Part shown: piece after piece, positions 1-8,766 of the stretch
Layout of the letters: each line of letters opens with the position of its first letter
Numbering within the stretch: the first letter of the stretch is position 1
Assembly (NCBI RefSeq): GCF_029625315.1
Contig: NZ_CP121110.1
Location: 3,791,001-3,855,000, forward strand
Reading direction: 5' to 3'
DNA length: 64,000 bases
Source of the DNA: Flavobacterium ginsengisoli
GTDB taxonomy: Bacteria; Bacteroidota; Bacteroidia; Flavobacteriales; Flavobacteriaceae
Translations under genes and position numbers: made by a program
Notes under the pieces: model-generated
Told to the model about the DNA's origin: nothing
What the model saw: only the letters and a program-made list of their open reading frames with translations
Database searches by the model: none

Positions 1-21
1 GAATAGCATTAACTAAAGTTG

Positions 22-50
22 CTAAGGTTCTAAGATACTAAGTTTCTAAG
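22..50. repeat. Octamer array CTAAGNNN x4
   Basis: CTAAG occurs at 22, 30, 38 and 46, an exact 8-base period with three variable bases between copies. It is the inverse of the CTTAG arrays at 107-135 and 236-272, so the two flanking arms could pair over the hairpin at 55-93. Function unknown; seen directly in the sequence. Confidence 0.85.
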
Positions 51-54
51 ATTT

Positions 55-93
55 AAAAAAAAGGGTTCAAAGTTTTACTTTGTGCCCTTTTTT
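55..93. terminator. Hairpin with T run
   Basis: An A run, then AAAGGG, imperfectly paired TTCAAAG/CTTTGTG around a TTTTA loop, then CCCTTTTTTT. This looks like a rho-independent terminator for a gene lying left of the window. It is nested between the two octamer arrays. Confidence 0.7.
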
Positions 94-106
94 ATTTAGA
101 AAAAAA

Positions 107-135
107 CTTAGAATCTCAGAACCTTAGTACCTTAG
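107..135. repeat. Octamer array CTTAGNNN x4
   Basis: CTTAG or CTCAG starts at 107, 115, 123 and 131, an exact 8-base period. The five-base core is the reverse complement of that at 22-50, while the three spacer bases are not conserved, so the pair forms a long, imperfect inverted repeat. Confidence 0.85.
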
Positions 136-235
136 CCTCTTAAAAAAGAATCTTATTCTTTTTTTAACTCTTGTCTCCTTTCGCATTGCACAATCACTTC
201 GTAACTTTGAGGCTTTATAACTCAAAATAAGAAAA

Positions 236-272
236 CTTAGAATCTTAGCCACTTAGAACCTTAGAATCTCAA
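236..272. repeat. Octamer array CTTAGNNN x5 upstream of the aldo/keto reductase
   Basis: CTTAG starts at 236, 244, 252 and 260, with CTCAA at 268, again an exact 8-base period. The array ends four bases before the ATG at 277, so it occupies the translation initiation region of that gene. No recognisable promoter is seen between it and the gene. Confidence 0.85.
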
Positions 273-276
273 AAGA

Positions 277-1314
277 ATGAAATACACTACATTACCTAAC
301 ACCGATATAAAAGTTAGTAAAATCTGTCTTGGAACAATGACTTTTGGACAGCAGAATACAGAAGAAGAAGGACATGAACAAATGGATTATGCTCTTGAAA
401 GAGGCGTAAATTTCTTCGATACAGCCGAAATGTATTCGGTTCCTGCGAGTGAAGCGACTTACGGAAGCACAGAAAAAATTATTGGAACTTGGTTTAAGAA
501 ATCGGGAAATAGAGATAAAGTTGTTTTAGCGTCTAAAATTGCGGGTCCGAATCCGAATTTTGGATATATGCGTGAGAAACTGGATTTTTCTCCAGCAAGT
601 ATTAAATACGCGGTTGAAAATAGTTTAAAAAGACTGCAAACAGATTATATCGATTTGTATCAAATGCATTGGCCAGAAAGAAAAACGAATAATTTTGGAC
701 AGCGTGCTTTTCACGGGCACGATGATGTTTGGCAAGATAACTTTAGAGAAATCTTAGAAACTTTCGATGGATTAATTAAAGAAGGTAAAATCAAACACAT
801 TGGAGTTTCTAATGAAAACGCTTGGGGAATGATGCGCCTTTTGGAAGAAAGCAAATACAACAATCTTCCAAGAATCAAAACTGTTCAAAATCCGTATTCT
901 TTATTGAATCGTTTGTTTGAAGTGAATTCTGCAGAAGTTTCAAAATATGAAAATGTTGGTTTGCTTGGATATTCGCCTTTAGCATTCGGCGTCTTGACTG
1001 GAAAATTCTTAACTGGAGAAAGTCATCCAAAAGCGAGAATTAATCTTTTTCCGCAATACAAACGTTACAATAGCGACCAATGTACCGAAGCAACAAAATT
1101 GTATCTGGAAATCGCTAAAAAACATGGTTTAACGCTAACGCAATTGGCAATGGGATTCGTTTTGCAACAACCATTCTTAACAAGTGCTATTATTGGAGCT
1201 ACGACATTAGAACAATTAAAAGAAAACATCGATACAATTGATGTCACGCTTTCTAAACAAATCTTAGCAGAAATTGACGCGGTTCAGGCTATATTTCCTG
1301 ATCCAGCACCGTAA
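277..1314 (+). CDS. tas: Tas-type aldo/keto reductase
   Basis: A 345-residue NADP-dependent aldo/keto reductase of the Tas (YgdS) branch, expected to reduce aldehydes or ketones in the cytoplasm; the natural substrate is unknown. The TIM-barrel catalytic tetrad is visible: Asp48 and Tyr53 in FFDTAEMYS, Lys87 in VVLASKI and His131 in YQMHWPER. The motifs GTMTFG, QNPYSLLNR and the ending near YPAP/DPAP match what I recall of E. coli Tas along the whole length. The ATG at 277 lies directly after an octamer repeat array. A strong hairpin terminator follows at 1336, so the gene is probably transcribed alone. Family assignment is firm; the tas symbol rests on remembered similarity. Confidence 0.88.
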   Translation: MKYTTLPNTDIKVSKICLGTMTFGQQNTEEEGHEQMDYALERGVNFFDTAEMYSVPASEATYGSTEKIIGTWFKKSGNRDKVVLASKIAGPNPNFGYMREKLDFSPASIKYAVENSLKRLQTDYIDLYQMHWPERKTNNFGQRAFHGHDDVWQDNFREILETFDGLIKEGKIKHIGVSNENAWGMMRLLEESKYNNLPRIKTVQNPYSLLNRLFEVNSAEVSKYENVGLLGYSPLAFGVLTGKFLTGESHPKARINLFPQYKRYNSDQCTEATKLYLEIAKKHGLTLTQLAMGFVLQQPFLTSAIIGATTLEQLKENIDTIDVTLSKQILAEIDAVQAIFPDPAP

Positions 1315-1335
1315 TTAGCAAATTAAATAAATATA

Positions 1336-1374
1336 AAATCCCGATAGCTGAGAAACTATCGGGATTTATTTTTT
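1336..1374. terminator. Bidirectional terminator
   Basis: A perfect 12-base stem, AAATCCCGATAG (1336-1347) and CTATCGGGATTT (1356-1367), around an 8-base loop and followed by a T-rich tract. It lies between the convergent aldo/keto reductase and DUF4139 genes and could serve both. Confidence 0.9.
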
Positions 1375-1382
1375 AGGAGATA

Positions 1383-3015
1383 TTATAAATTTAAAACCTG
1401 ATCTTTAGGATATTTTACACGATAACTTATTCTGATCTTCTTGGTTTCATTTGGTTTCAGCTGTAATTGCCAAGTTAAGATTCCTGTTTCAGAATTTACT
1501 TTTGCGCTGTCACTTTGTAATAATTCTACCTCGATTTCCTTATTGGTTGTCAACGGATATTGATCTTTTAATAAAAGTTCAACCAATTCTTTTTTATTAT
1601 TTCGAACGGTAATGTCGTAGGTAAAAGTTTGTTCTTTTCTAGAAGACAAAAACTTCGTTCCCGATTTGTCTGCTACTTTTTCACGTTTTATAGAAACTTT
1701 TTTGTCGCGCCCCATACTTAAATTCAAAGTATCACTGGTTTGACTTGGTTCTATAAATGTTTTTCCAACATACATCCCTTCAAAAATGATATTCGCTTCG
1801 CCTTGCAATAAATTGTATTTGCTGTAATCTGCAATTTCGGCAAGTAGGAAAGCCTCGTTTTCTACTTTTGGAGCAGCGTAATATTTATATGTTGCTGGAA
1901 GTTTAATTTCTTTTAGAGAAACACTATGTACTTTTCCATTAGAAAGAATATCGTACGGAATATCAATATCAAAAGCTATATTAAGTTGGTTTTCTGCAAC
2001 AGTTGTAAAATCAGAAACCGAAGATTTTTTCATCTTTGGCAATGAAGATACTACGACGTCTTCAATTGCTTTATCTTTCACTTCTCCGTAAGCACTACTT
2101 TGCAATTGGTTGGCAACAGCTCTTTGATTGTAACCATAATTGGCATTGTTTCTTAAAAACCAAGAACTTAATATTGGAGCTTGATTGTTTTGGTTTGGAT
2201 AACCGCTGGATAATGTCAGTTTTACTTTTTTCCAGTCGATGCCACTATTCTGAACAACCTGTGCTTTATAAACCATATTGATTGGTGCATTTACACTTTC
2301 GGTACGCAAATCATAAAATGGTGTCCAAGATGCGCTTTGTGTTAAATACGAAATCTCTAACGGAACAATTCCTGCTGCAGTGTTCATTACCTGAACAATT
2401 AATTTGCCTGATGAAGTTCGTTCTTCTTTGTTTGTATCAAACTCAAGTTTATTGTTCAGTTTCTGAAGTGTCTCGTCAAGTTTTTTCTGTTTATCGGTTA
2501 AGGTATTGATATTATTGGCAATTTCGATTTGTTTGTTTTTATAATAATCTACCATTTTCATTAATTCAGCAACGTTCAATCCAGAATTTACTCCCGAAAT
2601 CTGTTGGTTTCGATCGAGTAACTGCATGGTTTTGTTTTCTGAATTAATCGTATTGACTACTTTTTGAAGTTCTTTTTGAACCAAAACAATACTATCATTA
2701 ACTCTTTTGATTAAAGGCGATTTAGAATCTGTTTCATATTCTGAAATATAATTATTGGTAAACTGAACAGACAATACCGTTACATTTGCTGGAGCGCCAA
2801 TTTGCACTGAATTTTCATTTAAATACGAAGCCACATTTTTAATGACAATTTCACTTGTTCCTGCAGGCAAAGTGGTACTTGCAGTCTGAGAAATTTCGGC
2901 AGACATTAAAATATACAGTTGCGGCTTTTACTTTTGCTGTTGTAAAAATTGGCTTTTGTGCATTCGCGAAAGCGCTGATCAATAATATGATGAATAGAAT
3001 TACTTTTTTATTCAT
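1383..3015 (-). CDS. MuiA-like DUF4139 domain exported protein (frameshift at 2903)
   Basis: An exported protein of about 543 residues of the mucoidy-inhibitor-A-like / DUF4139 family, whose biochemical role is not known. The true start is the ATG at 3015, giving the signal peptide MNKKVILFIILLISAFANAQ. The frame breaks at 2899-2904, where plus-strand GCAGAC should read GCAGC. Removing the extra base joins TVYFN to AAEISQT and gives a whole number of codons. After the N-terminal beta domain there is a coiled coil (roughly residues 90-190), then the long DUF4139 beta region that begins near PLEISYLTQSASWTP. It is the last of four minus-strand envelope genes (SIMPL, VWA, L,D-transpeptidase, this one) next to a LytS/LytTR pair. 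The break is probably a sequencing artefact. Confidence 0.82.
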
Positions 3016-3073
3016 GAGGTCAAATTTAAATTAATGGGAAATATATGATTATTACTGTTAAATAAAAATAGAT

Positions 3074-3696
3074 TTAATAGTACATCACTAGAATTATTTT
3101 CTTTTTAGAATTGTCAATTAGTTTTTCGAGAACTCCGAAGAATTTTTCGTTTACCATTGGACATCCCAAACTATTGCAAATTGGGTAAGGCTGTTCATCA
3201 AAAGGAATTTCTGAGTATTTATGAAGCACTATATTTCGATCAAAAGCGTTATTGTTGGTTTTGTCTAAACCATACAATTTATAGGCTTTTCCAAATGTTC
3301 CAACATACGAACCGCCAATGGCGTATTTGCCTAACGAACTGCAATTTGAATTTTTAACATTGCTGAATTTTAGTTCCCCAGGAATTCCTGTTTCAGAACC
3401 AGAACCGTGTCCAACCAAACCTTTATCCAGTAATTTGTTGTTTTTTAAATCATAAATAAAAAACCGATTTCTTCCAGATTCTATCTTCATATCTAAAAAT
3501 AATGCCACATCTGAATTGTATTTTGGAGATTTCCCAAGAAGCTCCTTACTTCAGTTATTTCATTTTTTAGTTTCTTTTCATAAGAATAGATCGGTTTTTT
3601 AGTTCTTGTGTCTTTTGTTTTCTCTTTTTTATTTTCACAACTCAAACAAATCAACGGAATCACTGTAAACAGCAGAAAGAAGATTTTCTTTTTCAT
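3074..3696 (-). CDS. Murein L,D-transpeptidase catalytic domain lipoprotein (frameshift near 3550)
   Basis: A lipoprotein of about 207 residues, starting MKKKIFFLLF with a lipobox ending LICLSC. It belongs to the murein L,D-transpeptidase catalytic domain family, which would form or exchange peptidoglycan crosslinks in the periplasm. The catalytic cysteine is in the motif NSLGCPMV near the C-terminus, and MKIESGRNRFFIYD plus VGHGSGSETG are typical of the fold. The frame breaks near 3550: one base appears to be missing, probably from an A run (GAAAGT read as GAAGT), giving TESKELLGKSP. The repaired gene is a whole number of codons. Eight bases separate it from the upstream VWA gene, so they are surely cotranscribed. 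The exact position of the lost base is uncertain. Confidence 0.75.
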
Positions 3697-3704
3697 TTGG
3701 ATTT

Positions 3705-4865
3705 TTATTTCTCAACCGTATAGCCTTTTACTTTAGCGAAAGCTAGAATAGAAGAGTTAATTGTATTTCCAAGATCATCCTGAGATTTAGTTTTTTTAGC
3801 TTCAGTATCAATATATTGCTGACGCTTTTTAGCTAAAACACTAATTTCTTTCTGAATTGTTTCTCTTTCTTTTGTTTTTTCGGTCACTATTTTTTGCAAT
3901 TCTGCAGTGCTTTTGTTTTGCAGTTCGATCGGTAATTCTTCTTTTTTGATTTTCGAAATTGCTCCGGCATCATCTTTTACTTTATCTACCAAATCCCAAG
4001 TATCATTTTTATAAACGGCTTTTGATTTGCTTACGGCACGATCGGTATAATTGGAAGCCGAAACTTTTTTAGCATTCTGATCCTGCATTATCTGGTTTCT
4101 TTTTTTATCGGCACCTTTCGCTCCGTAATTGATATAGGTTTTATTGATTTTTTCATCACATTTAGCGATTTCATCGTCATATGGTGTTGCAATATATTGA
4201 ACCGCTTTGTCTGAATCGATATTGAAATATTTTCCTTTTCCGCGATCTGCGCCGTCTTTCCAAAATGAATTAATGCCTTCTGTTTTGTCTCCACAGAAAA
4301 TAGTATTCACATAAATATTATTTTTTAAAGCATCGCTAATTGTTTCTTTATAACTTATTCTTCCTTGATCAAAACCTTCATTTCCTGCAATGTAAATCAG
4401 TTTCATGCTGTTTTTGTCAGAAGCCCATTTTAATCCCTTAGTTGCATCTTGAATTACAGCGCCGCAATATTCACTTCCGCCATTAGTTCTTAAAGCAAAT
4501 AATTTCTCCGAAATCAAATCGAGATCTGTCGATAAAGGTGTTACTTGTCTGATGTAATTCGATCTTTCAGATAAACCATCGTTTCCATATTCGTATAAAG
4601 AGATTTCGATGTCTGGAGTTTTTCCTTCGTATTTTAAAGTCGTCAAAGTGTTTACAATGTTCCATAATCTTGATTTCGCCTGATCGATTAATCCGTCCAT
4701 ACTGTTAGAAGTGTCCAATAAAAGAGCGACTTGAATTTTGGTCGTTTCAGCCGAATCTGGCTTTTCGATCTCTGTGTTTTTTACTGGTTTTGCATTAGAC
4801 GAATTACAGCTTGCAAAAAATATTGCTGAAGCCAAAAGCGCTGTTATAAAAAGATTTGATTTCAT
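3705..4865 (-). CDS. VWA domain lipoprotein
   Basis: A 386-residue lipoprotein (lipobox FFASC, Cys20) with a von Willebrand factor A domain at about residues 43-240. The metal-ion-dependent adhesion site DTSNS gives Asp51, Ser53 and Ser55. The C-terminal 100 residues are charged and predicted to be coiled coil. Such proteins bind partners in the periplasm or at the outer membrane; the partner here is unknown. The gene follows a direct-repeat operator candidate at 4935-4964, about 70-100 bases upstream of the ATG, and leads into the L,D-transpeptidase and DUF4139 genes. The neighbourhood suggests a role in envelope maintenance or stress. Confidence 0.85.
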   Translation of the reverse strand: MKSNLFITALLASAIFFASCNSSNAKPVKNTEIEKPDSAETTKIQVALLLDTSNSMDGLIDQAKSRLWNIVNTLTTLKYEGKTPDIEISLYEYGNDGLSERSNYIRQVTPLSTDLDLISEKLFALRTNGGSEYCGAVIQDATKGLKWASDKNSMKLIYIAGNEGFDQGRISYKETISDALKNNIYVNTIFCGDKTEGINSFWKDGADRGKGKYFNIDSDKAVQYIATPYDDEIAKCDEKINKTYINYGAKGADKKRNQIMQDQNAKKVSASNYTDRAVSKSKAVYKNDTWDLVDKVKDDAGAISKIKKEELPIELQNKSTAELQKIVTEKTKERETIQKEISVLAKKRQQYIDTEAKKTKSQDDLGNTINSSILAFAKVKGYTVEK

Positions 4866-4896
4866 GATTTTAGTTTTTAATTGAATGATTATAGAT

Positions 4897-4904
4897 CAAA
4901 CTTA
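4897..4904 (-). promoter_or_regulatory. Possible -7 element for the VWA operon
   Basis: Minus-strand TAAGTTTG fits the Bacteroidota -7 consensus TAnnTTTG and lies about 32 bases upstream of the VWA start codon. No good TTG stands at the usual 19-base spacing, so the call is tentative. It lies just downstream of the direct repeats at 4935-4964. Confidence 0.4.
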
Positions 4905-4934
4905 AAAACTAAAAAAGCTCACTTTTTGGACAAA

Positions 4935-4964
4935 TGGTGAAACAGTCTTTTGACTTGGTGAAAC
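4935..4964 (-). promoter_or_regulatory. Candidate LytTR operator: 9-base direct repeat, 21-base period
   Basis: The minus strand carries GTTTCACCA twice (plus-strand TGGTGAAAC at 4935-4943 and 4956-4964), separated by exactly 12 bases. LytTR regulators are known to bind two 9-base direct repeats spaced by 12-13 bases, and a LytTR gene lies at 7902. A related site is at 6003-6032. The match to the published LytTR consensus is only partial (the GTT core). Confidence 0.5.
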
Positions 4965-4972
4965 TTTCCAGA

Positions 4973-5939
4973 TTAATGTATTTGTTTTGGAGTATTGATA
5001 TTCAGGTTTTTTAAATCGCCATTTGGAGTAATCAGAATAAATTCTTTGTCTGTTTTGGCAACTTGCTTCTTTTCTTTTTCTCTGTTAATAAAAATCTTTA
5101 CTTCATATTGTACTTGAATAACAGGTTCCAGAACCGAAGAATTAATGATGAAATCGAATTCTTTACCAAAAATAGGCTGGTAATAAAGCGTAGTCGATTT
5201 ATTGGCTTGATTAACATCTGCCGATTTTTTTAAGTTTAAAGAAGAACTATTATACGCTTCGTACGATTTGTACATTTCTACTGGTAAATTCACAACAAAA
5301 CCATCGGTAATTCTTTTTTCAACGTTTGTAAATGTCTCTCCAAGAAGAAGTTCATAGTTCTTGATTTTTTCCTGAATCAGCAGTTTGGCTTTGTTCATCA
5401 TTTCCTTTTTGATGGTTTCTAATGAATTGGAGAAATAATCAACTCGAACCAAATCGTATATTTCATGATTTGATAAAATCGAAATAAAATCGTTCAACTG
5501 ATTTGGATCGGAAAATTTTATGTGGATGTTTTTCTTTAACTCAAATCCCACAGGAACTTCATTGTACGTTTTACGGCTGAAAATCTTTTTCTCGACTTCA
5601 TATTCATAAACAGGAACAAAAGAAATCATATCCACAAAAATCTCAACGCCTTTTTTAAGTTTGATTTCGTTAAGCGAACGTTCAATTCTCTGGTCAAGCA
5701 AATCATTGACTTCTTTGGTTGTTTTGCCCGTTTGAGTAGTGCTGAAAATTGCCGTATAAGTATCTGCTTTAACATTAGCAAGACCTTTTACAGTTGCTAC
5801 AATACCTTCGCTAGACGGAAAACCAATATCAATTGTAGTATTTGCGACGATATTGATTCTGATAATTGACATTTCCAGAAACTTGTCCGATAATAAACTG
5901 AGAAAAAAGGATAAAAGAGAAGTAAAATAGTTTTTTCAT
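4973..5939 (-). CDS. SIMPL (DUF541) domain exported protein (frameshift near 5846)
   Basis: An exported protein of about 321 residues with a SIMPL/DUF541 domain, recognised from VKGLANVKADTYTAIFS and the following TQTGKTTKEVNDLL. Family function is unclear; members are periplasmic or outer-membrane associated. The signal peptide starts at the ATG at 5937-5939 (MKKLFYFSFILFSQFIIGQ) and continues VSGNVNYQNQ. It is then one base out of frame with the rest, around plus-strand GCGACG at 5844-5849. This extra base is not in a GCWGC motif, unlike most others here. The protein contains two long charged stretches that may be helical. It is the first of four minus-strand envelope genes and is divergent from the LytS-like kinase. 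Confidence 0.75.
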
Positions 5940-6002
5940 AATGATGGTTTTTAAGATTACGAGGTAAAAGTATTGATCGAAAAAACGTATTTTTGAGAGA
6001 AT

Positions 6003-6032
6003 GGGTCAACAAGCCTTTTGACTTGGTGAATG
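6003..6032 (-). promoter_or_regulatory. Candidate LytTR operator, second copy
   Basis: Plus-strand GGGTCAA (6003-6009) and TGGTGAA (6024-6030) repeat with a 21-base period. The block CTTTTGACTTGGTGAA (6015-6030) is identical, 16 of 16 bases, to 4947-4962. It lies about 75 bases upstream of the SIMPL start and in the gap shared with the LytS/LytTR genes, so it could control both directions. Confidence 0.5.
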
Positions 6033-6081
6033 TTATAGGATAGGAATTTGAAATTAAGTTACTTTACACTTTCTAAATAAC

Positions 6082-7905
6082 TTGTTTGTGAAACGTCATG
6101 TGTTAATTGTTTTTAGTCTGCTTTTTTTAGCGTTTTTATTTCCTCAAGAAATAACTGCGCAGTCACTTCCTGAAAAAAGCGAAAAAAAGAGTAAAGCCGT
6201 AATAAGTAAAACCGCTGAAGAATTATCTAAATCTTTAGATGAAAACGATGAATCGAAAATTGCTCAAAACTATGAAAAGCTGGCTAATGATTTTTTAAGC
6301 AAAGGCGATAATGCAAAAGCAGAAGAGTATTTTAAAAGAGCTTTAAATTCTTATACCAAATTAAAACTAACCGAAGATAAAACGCGTGTCACCAGAAGTT
6401 TGGCCAAAGTTCAGGAAAACCAAAAAAACTTCGATTCTGCGATTAAGAACTATGAAGCGGCAGGTTCTCTAACCAAAGATGCATCTGAAGAAAAAATAAA
6501 CCAAAATGATGCTAACCGACTCAGAAATCAATCTAATCCTGCAAGTCAGACCAATTATGTTGATTCGAATATTGAATTGCTGAAAAAAGACAAAAAAGTC
6601 GCTGAAGTAAGTGAAGCATATGTACAGAAAGCACAGAATTCTTTGCAGTTAAATGACAAAGCAGTTGCAATTGAAAGTTATAAAAAAGCTTTAAAATACG
6701 CTAAAGACAAACCAGAAGAAGTTAAAATTAAAAACGAAATCGCAAAAGTTTACGTTGCTGATAATCAGTTTGACAAAGCACTTGCCATTAACGAAAAATT
6801 GCTTGCTGATGCTAAAACCAACAACGATTTTACCACAGAAATAAAACAATTGCAATCGCTGGCTTCACTTTATTTTGAAAAGAAAGAACCAGAAAAAGCC
6901 ATTTCTTCTTTAAAAGAAGCCTATAATTTATCTTTTCAAAAAGGAAATTCATCTGAAGCCAGAAAGAGTTTGTCTTCTTTAATTAAATATTATAAAACAA
7001 AAGGCGAAGACAAGGAAAGCATGGCTTTGTACGAACAGTTTTTTGATAATTTCGAGCAGTTAATAAAATCCGATACTACTTTAATTGATGCTAAAACTTT
7101 TCAGGTTACAGAAGATAAAATTCGTCAGCTTGAAAAAGAAAAGGTTTTAAAAGACGAATTGATTTCGAAGAAAAACTCTTTCAATTATTTCCTATTAGGT
7201 TCAATTGGTTTGTTGTTGCTTTTGTTTTTCTTCATTGTAAAAGCATTGTATTCTATCAGAATCAAAAACAAAGAAATCGCTTTACAGTCATTGCGCCGTG
7301 AAATGAATCCGCATTTTATTTTTAATAGTTTGAATAGTGTCAATCAGTTTATTGCCGAAAACAAAGAATTGGAAGCCAATAAATACTTGACTTCTTATTC
7401 AAATTTGATGCGAAATATGATGGAAAATTCTAATAAAGATTTTATTTCGTTGGACAAAGAAGTAGAGCAATTAAAGAAATATCTCGATTTAGAACACCTG
7501 CGTTTTCAGGATAAATTTGACTTTGAAATTGTGGTTGATGAATCTCTAGATACCGAAAGAGTTTTTGTTCCGAATATGATTATGCAACCGCATTTAGAAA
7601 ATGCCATTTGGCACGGATTGCGTTATTTGGACAAGAAAGGTTTTTTGTCGCTTCGATTTGAGTATAAAAACGGAAAAATTAATGTGATTATTGACGACAA
7701 CGGAATTGGTTTAACCAAAAGCCGTGAACTCAAAACGACCAACCAGAAAATTTACGAATCTCGAGGTTTAAATAATACTAAAGAAAGAATTGACCTTTTG
7801 AACGAATTATACAAAAAGGATATTTCGTTTACTATTTCAGAAAAAGAAGAACCAAAATCAGGCACGATCGTTCAAATTGTTTTTCCATTAATTGATAAAA
7901 TATGA
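6082..7905 (+). CDS. TPR-containing LytS-type sensor histidine kinase
   Basis: A sensor kinase of about 607 residues. It has an N-terminal signal peptide (IVFSLLFLAFLFPQEITAQ), a periplasmic tetratricopeptide-repeat region at about residues 60-330, a short coiled coil, a single membrane helix near 370-395, then the cytoplasmic His_kinase domain. The phosphorylated histidine is His411 in NPHFIFNSLNS, and the ATPase domain carries HLENAIWHGLR and DDNGIGL. The start is TTG at 6082 or GTG at 6088; no ATG fits. It overlaps the next gene by ATGA, so kinase and LytTR regulator are translationally coupled. The TPR region presumably senses an envelope protein or peptide, perhaps a product of the divergent genes. 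Confidence 0.88.
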   Translation: MFVKRHVLIVFSLLFLAFLFPQEITAQSLPEKSEKKSKAVISKTAEELSKSLDENDESKIAQNYEKLANDFLSKGDNAKAEEYFKRALNSYTKLKLTEDKTRVTRSLAKVQENQKNFDSAIKNYEAAGSLTKDASEEKINQNDANRLRNQSNPASQTNYVDSNIELLKKDKKVAEVSEAYVQKAQNSLQLNDKAVAIESYKKALKYAKDKPEEVKIKNEIAKVYVADNQFDKALAINEKLLADAKTNNDFTTEIKQLQSLASLYFEKKEPEKAISSLKEAYNLSFQKGNSSEARKSLSSLIKYYKTKGEDKESMALYEQFFDNFEQLIKSDTTLIDAKTFQVTEDKIRQLEKEKVLKDELISKKNSFNYFLLGSIGLLLLLFFFIVKALYSIRIKNKEIALQSLRREMNPHFIFNSLNSVNQFIAENKELEANKYLTSYSNLMRNMMENSNKDFISLDKEVEQLKKYLDLEHLRFQDKFDFEIVVDESLDTERVFVPNMIMQPHLENAIWHGLRYLDKKGFLSLRFEYKNGKINVIIDDNGIGLTKSRELKTTNQKIYESRGLNNTKERIDLLNELYKKDISFTISEKEEPKSGTIVQIVFPLIDKI

Positions 7906-8651
7906 TGACTTTGCAGAAAATAAAAAGCGTAATTGTCGAAGATGAATTGGCAGCGCGCGAAGTGCTTAAAAATTATTTGAGCAAATATTGTCCGCAAGTT
8001 GAGGTTGTTGGCGAAGCGCAGAATATAAAAGAAGCCGTTCCGTTGTTGCATGAAATTAAACCGCAATTGGTTTTTTTAGATGTAGAAATGCCTTTCGGAA
8101 ATGCTTTTGATGTTTTAGAAGCCTGCAAAGAGCTACAATTTGAAACCATTTTTGTAACCGCTTTTTCTGAATATTCGCTTCGTGCTTTAAATCAAAGTGC
8201 GACTTATTATCTTTTAAAACCAATTAGCATTGAAGAACTGATTATTGCGGTAAACAAAGTGCATCATCAGATTTTGAATCATGAAATCTTCAATCGAAAT
8301 AAAATTATTGTTGAGAATTTCCACGAACAAAAACCAGAAAAACAACAAGTCATTCTTCCAACGCTTGAAGGTTTTGAAGTCGTAAAAATGGAAGATATCG
8401 TGCGTCTTCGCGGAAACGGAAATTTTACTGATTTGTATTTAAACAATGGAGCAAAAAAAATGGTCTGCCGATTTCTGAAGCATTTTTCAGAGATTTTGCC
8501 TTTGCCTTTTATTCGTGTTCATAAATCGCATATTATCAATCTCAATTGCGTGAAATCGTATAATAAAGGCGGAATTGTAACATTGAACGACGGAACTGAA
8601 ATTGAAGTTTCGCCAACTTATAAAGAAGAGTTTTTAAAGAACTTTAAATAG
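7902..8651 (+). CDS. LytTR-family response regulator
   Basis: A 249-residue regulator with a receiver domain at about residues 7-125 (acidic pocket VEDELAAREV, phospho-acceptor Asp in FLDVEMPFG, conserved Lys in YYLLKPIS) and a C-terminal LytTR DNA-binding domain at about 150-248 (LRGNGNFTDLYL, FLKHFSEILP, FIRVHKSHIINL). It is the partner of the upstream LytS-type kinase, overlapping by four bases. Candidate target sites with LytTR-like geometry lie at 4935-4964 and 6003-6032. All key receiver residues are intact, unlike the orphan LytTR protein at 59651. Confidence 0.93.
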   Translation: MMTLQKIKSVIVEDELAAREVLKNYLSKYCPQVEVVGEAQNIKEAVPLLHEIKPQLVFLDVEMPFGNAFDVLEACKELQFETIFVTAFSEYSLRALNQSATYYLLKPISIEELIIAVNKVHHQILNHEIFNRNKIIVENFHEQKPEKQQVILPTLEGFEVVKMEDIVRLRGNGNFTDLYLNNGAKKMVCRFLKHFSEILPLPFIRVHKSHIINLNCVKSYNKGGIVTLNDGTEIEVSPTYKEEFLKNFK

Positions 8652-8660
8652 TTGTTTTTT

Positions 8661-8757
8661 AACCGCAAAGTCCGCAAGGATTTACGCAAGGCTCGCAAAA
8701 GGAATTGTTTTCTAAAACTTTGCGTTCTCTGCGTAAATCCTTGCGGACTTTGCGGTT
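8661..8757. repeat. 28-base perfect inverted repeat built from CGCAAAG/CGCAAGG units
   Basis: Arms 8661-8688 and 8730-8757 are perfect reverse complements over 28 bases with a 41-base loop. Each arm is itself built from near-repeats CGCAAAG and CGCAAGG. It fills the gap between the convergent LytTR and transglycosylase genes. There is no T run, so it is more likely a REP-like or RNA-stabilising element than a classical terminator. Confidence 0.85.
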
Positions 8758-8766
8758 AAGTATTAT

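Noticed and set aside
5844..5849. SIMPL-gene break as a GCWGC event
   Set aside because: The local sequence is GCGACG, and no single deletion yields GCWGC. It was kept as an unclassified one-base insertion.
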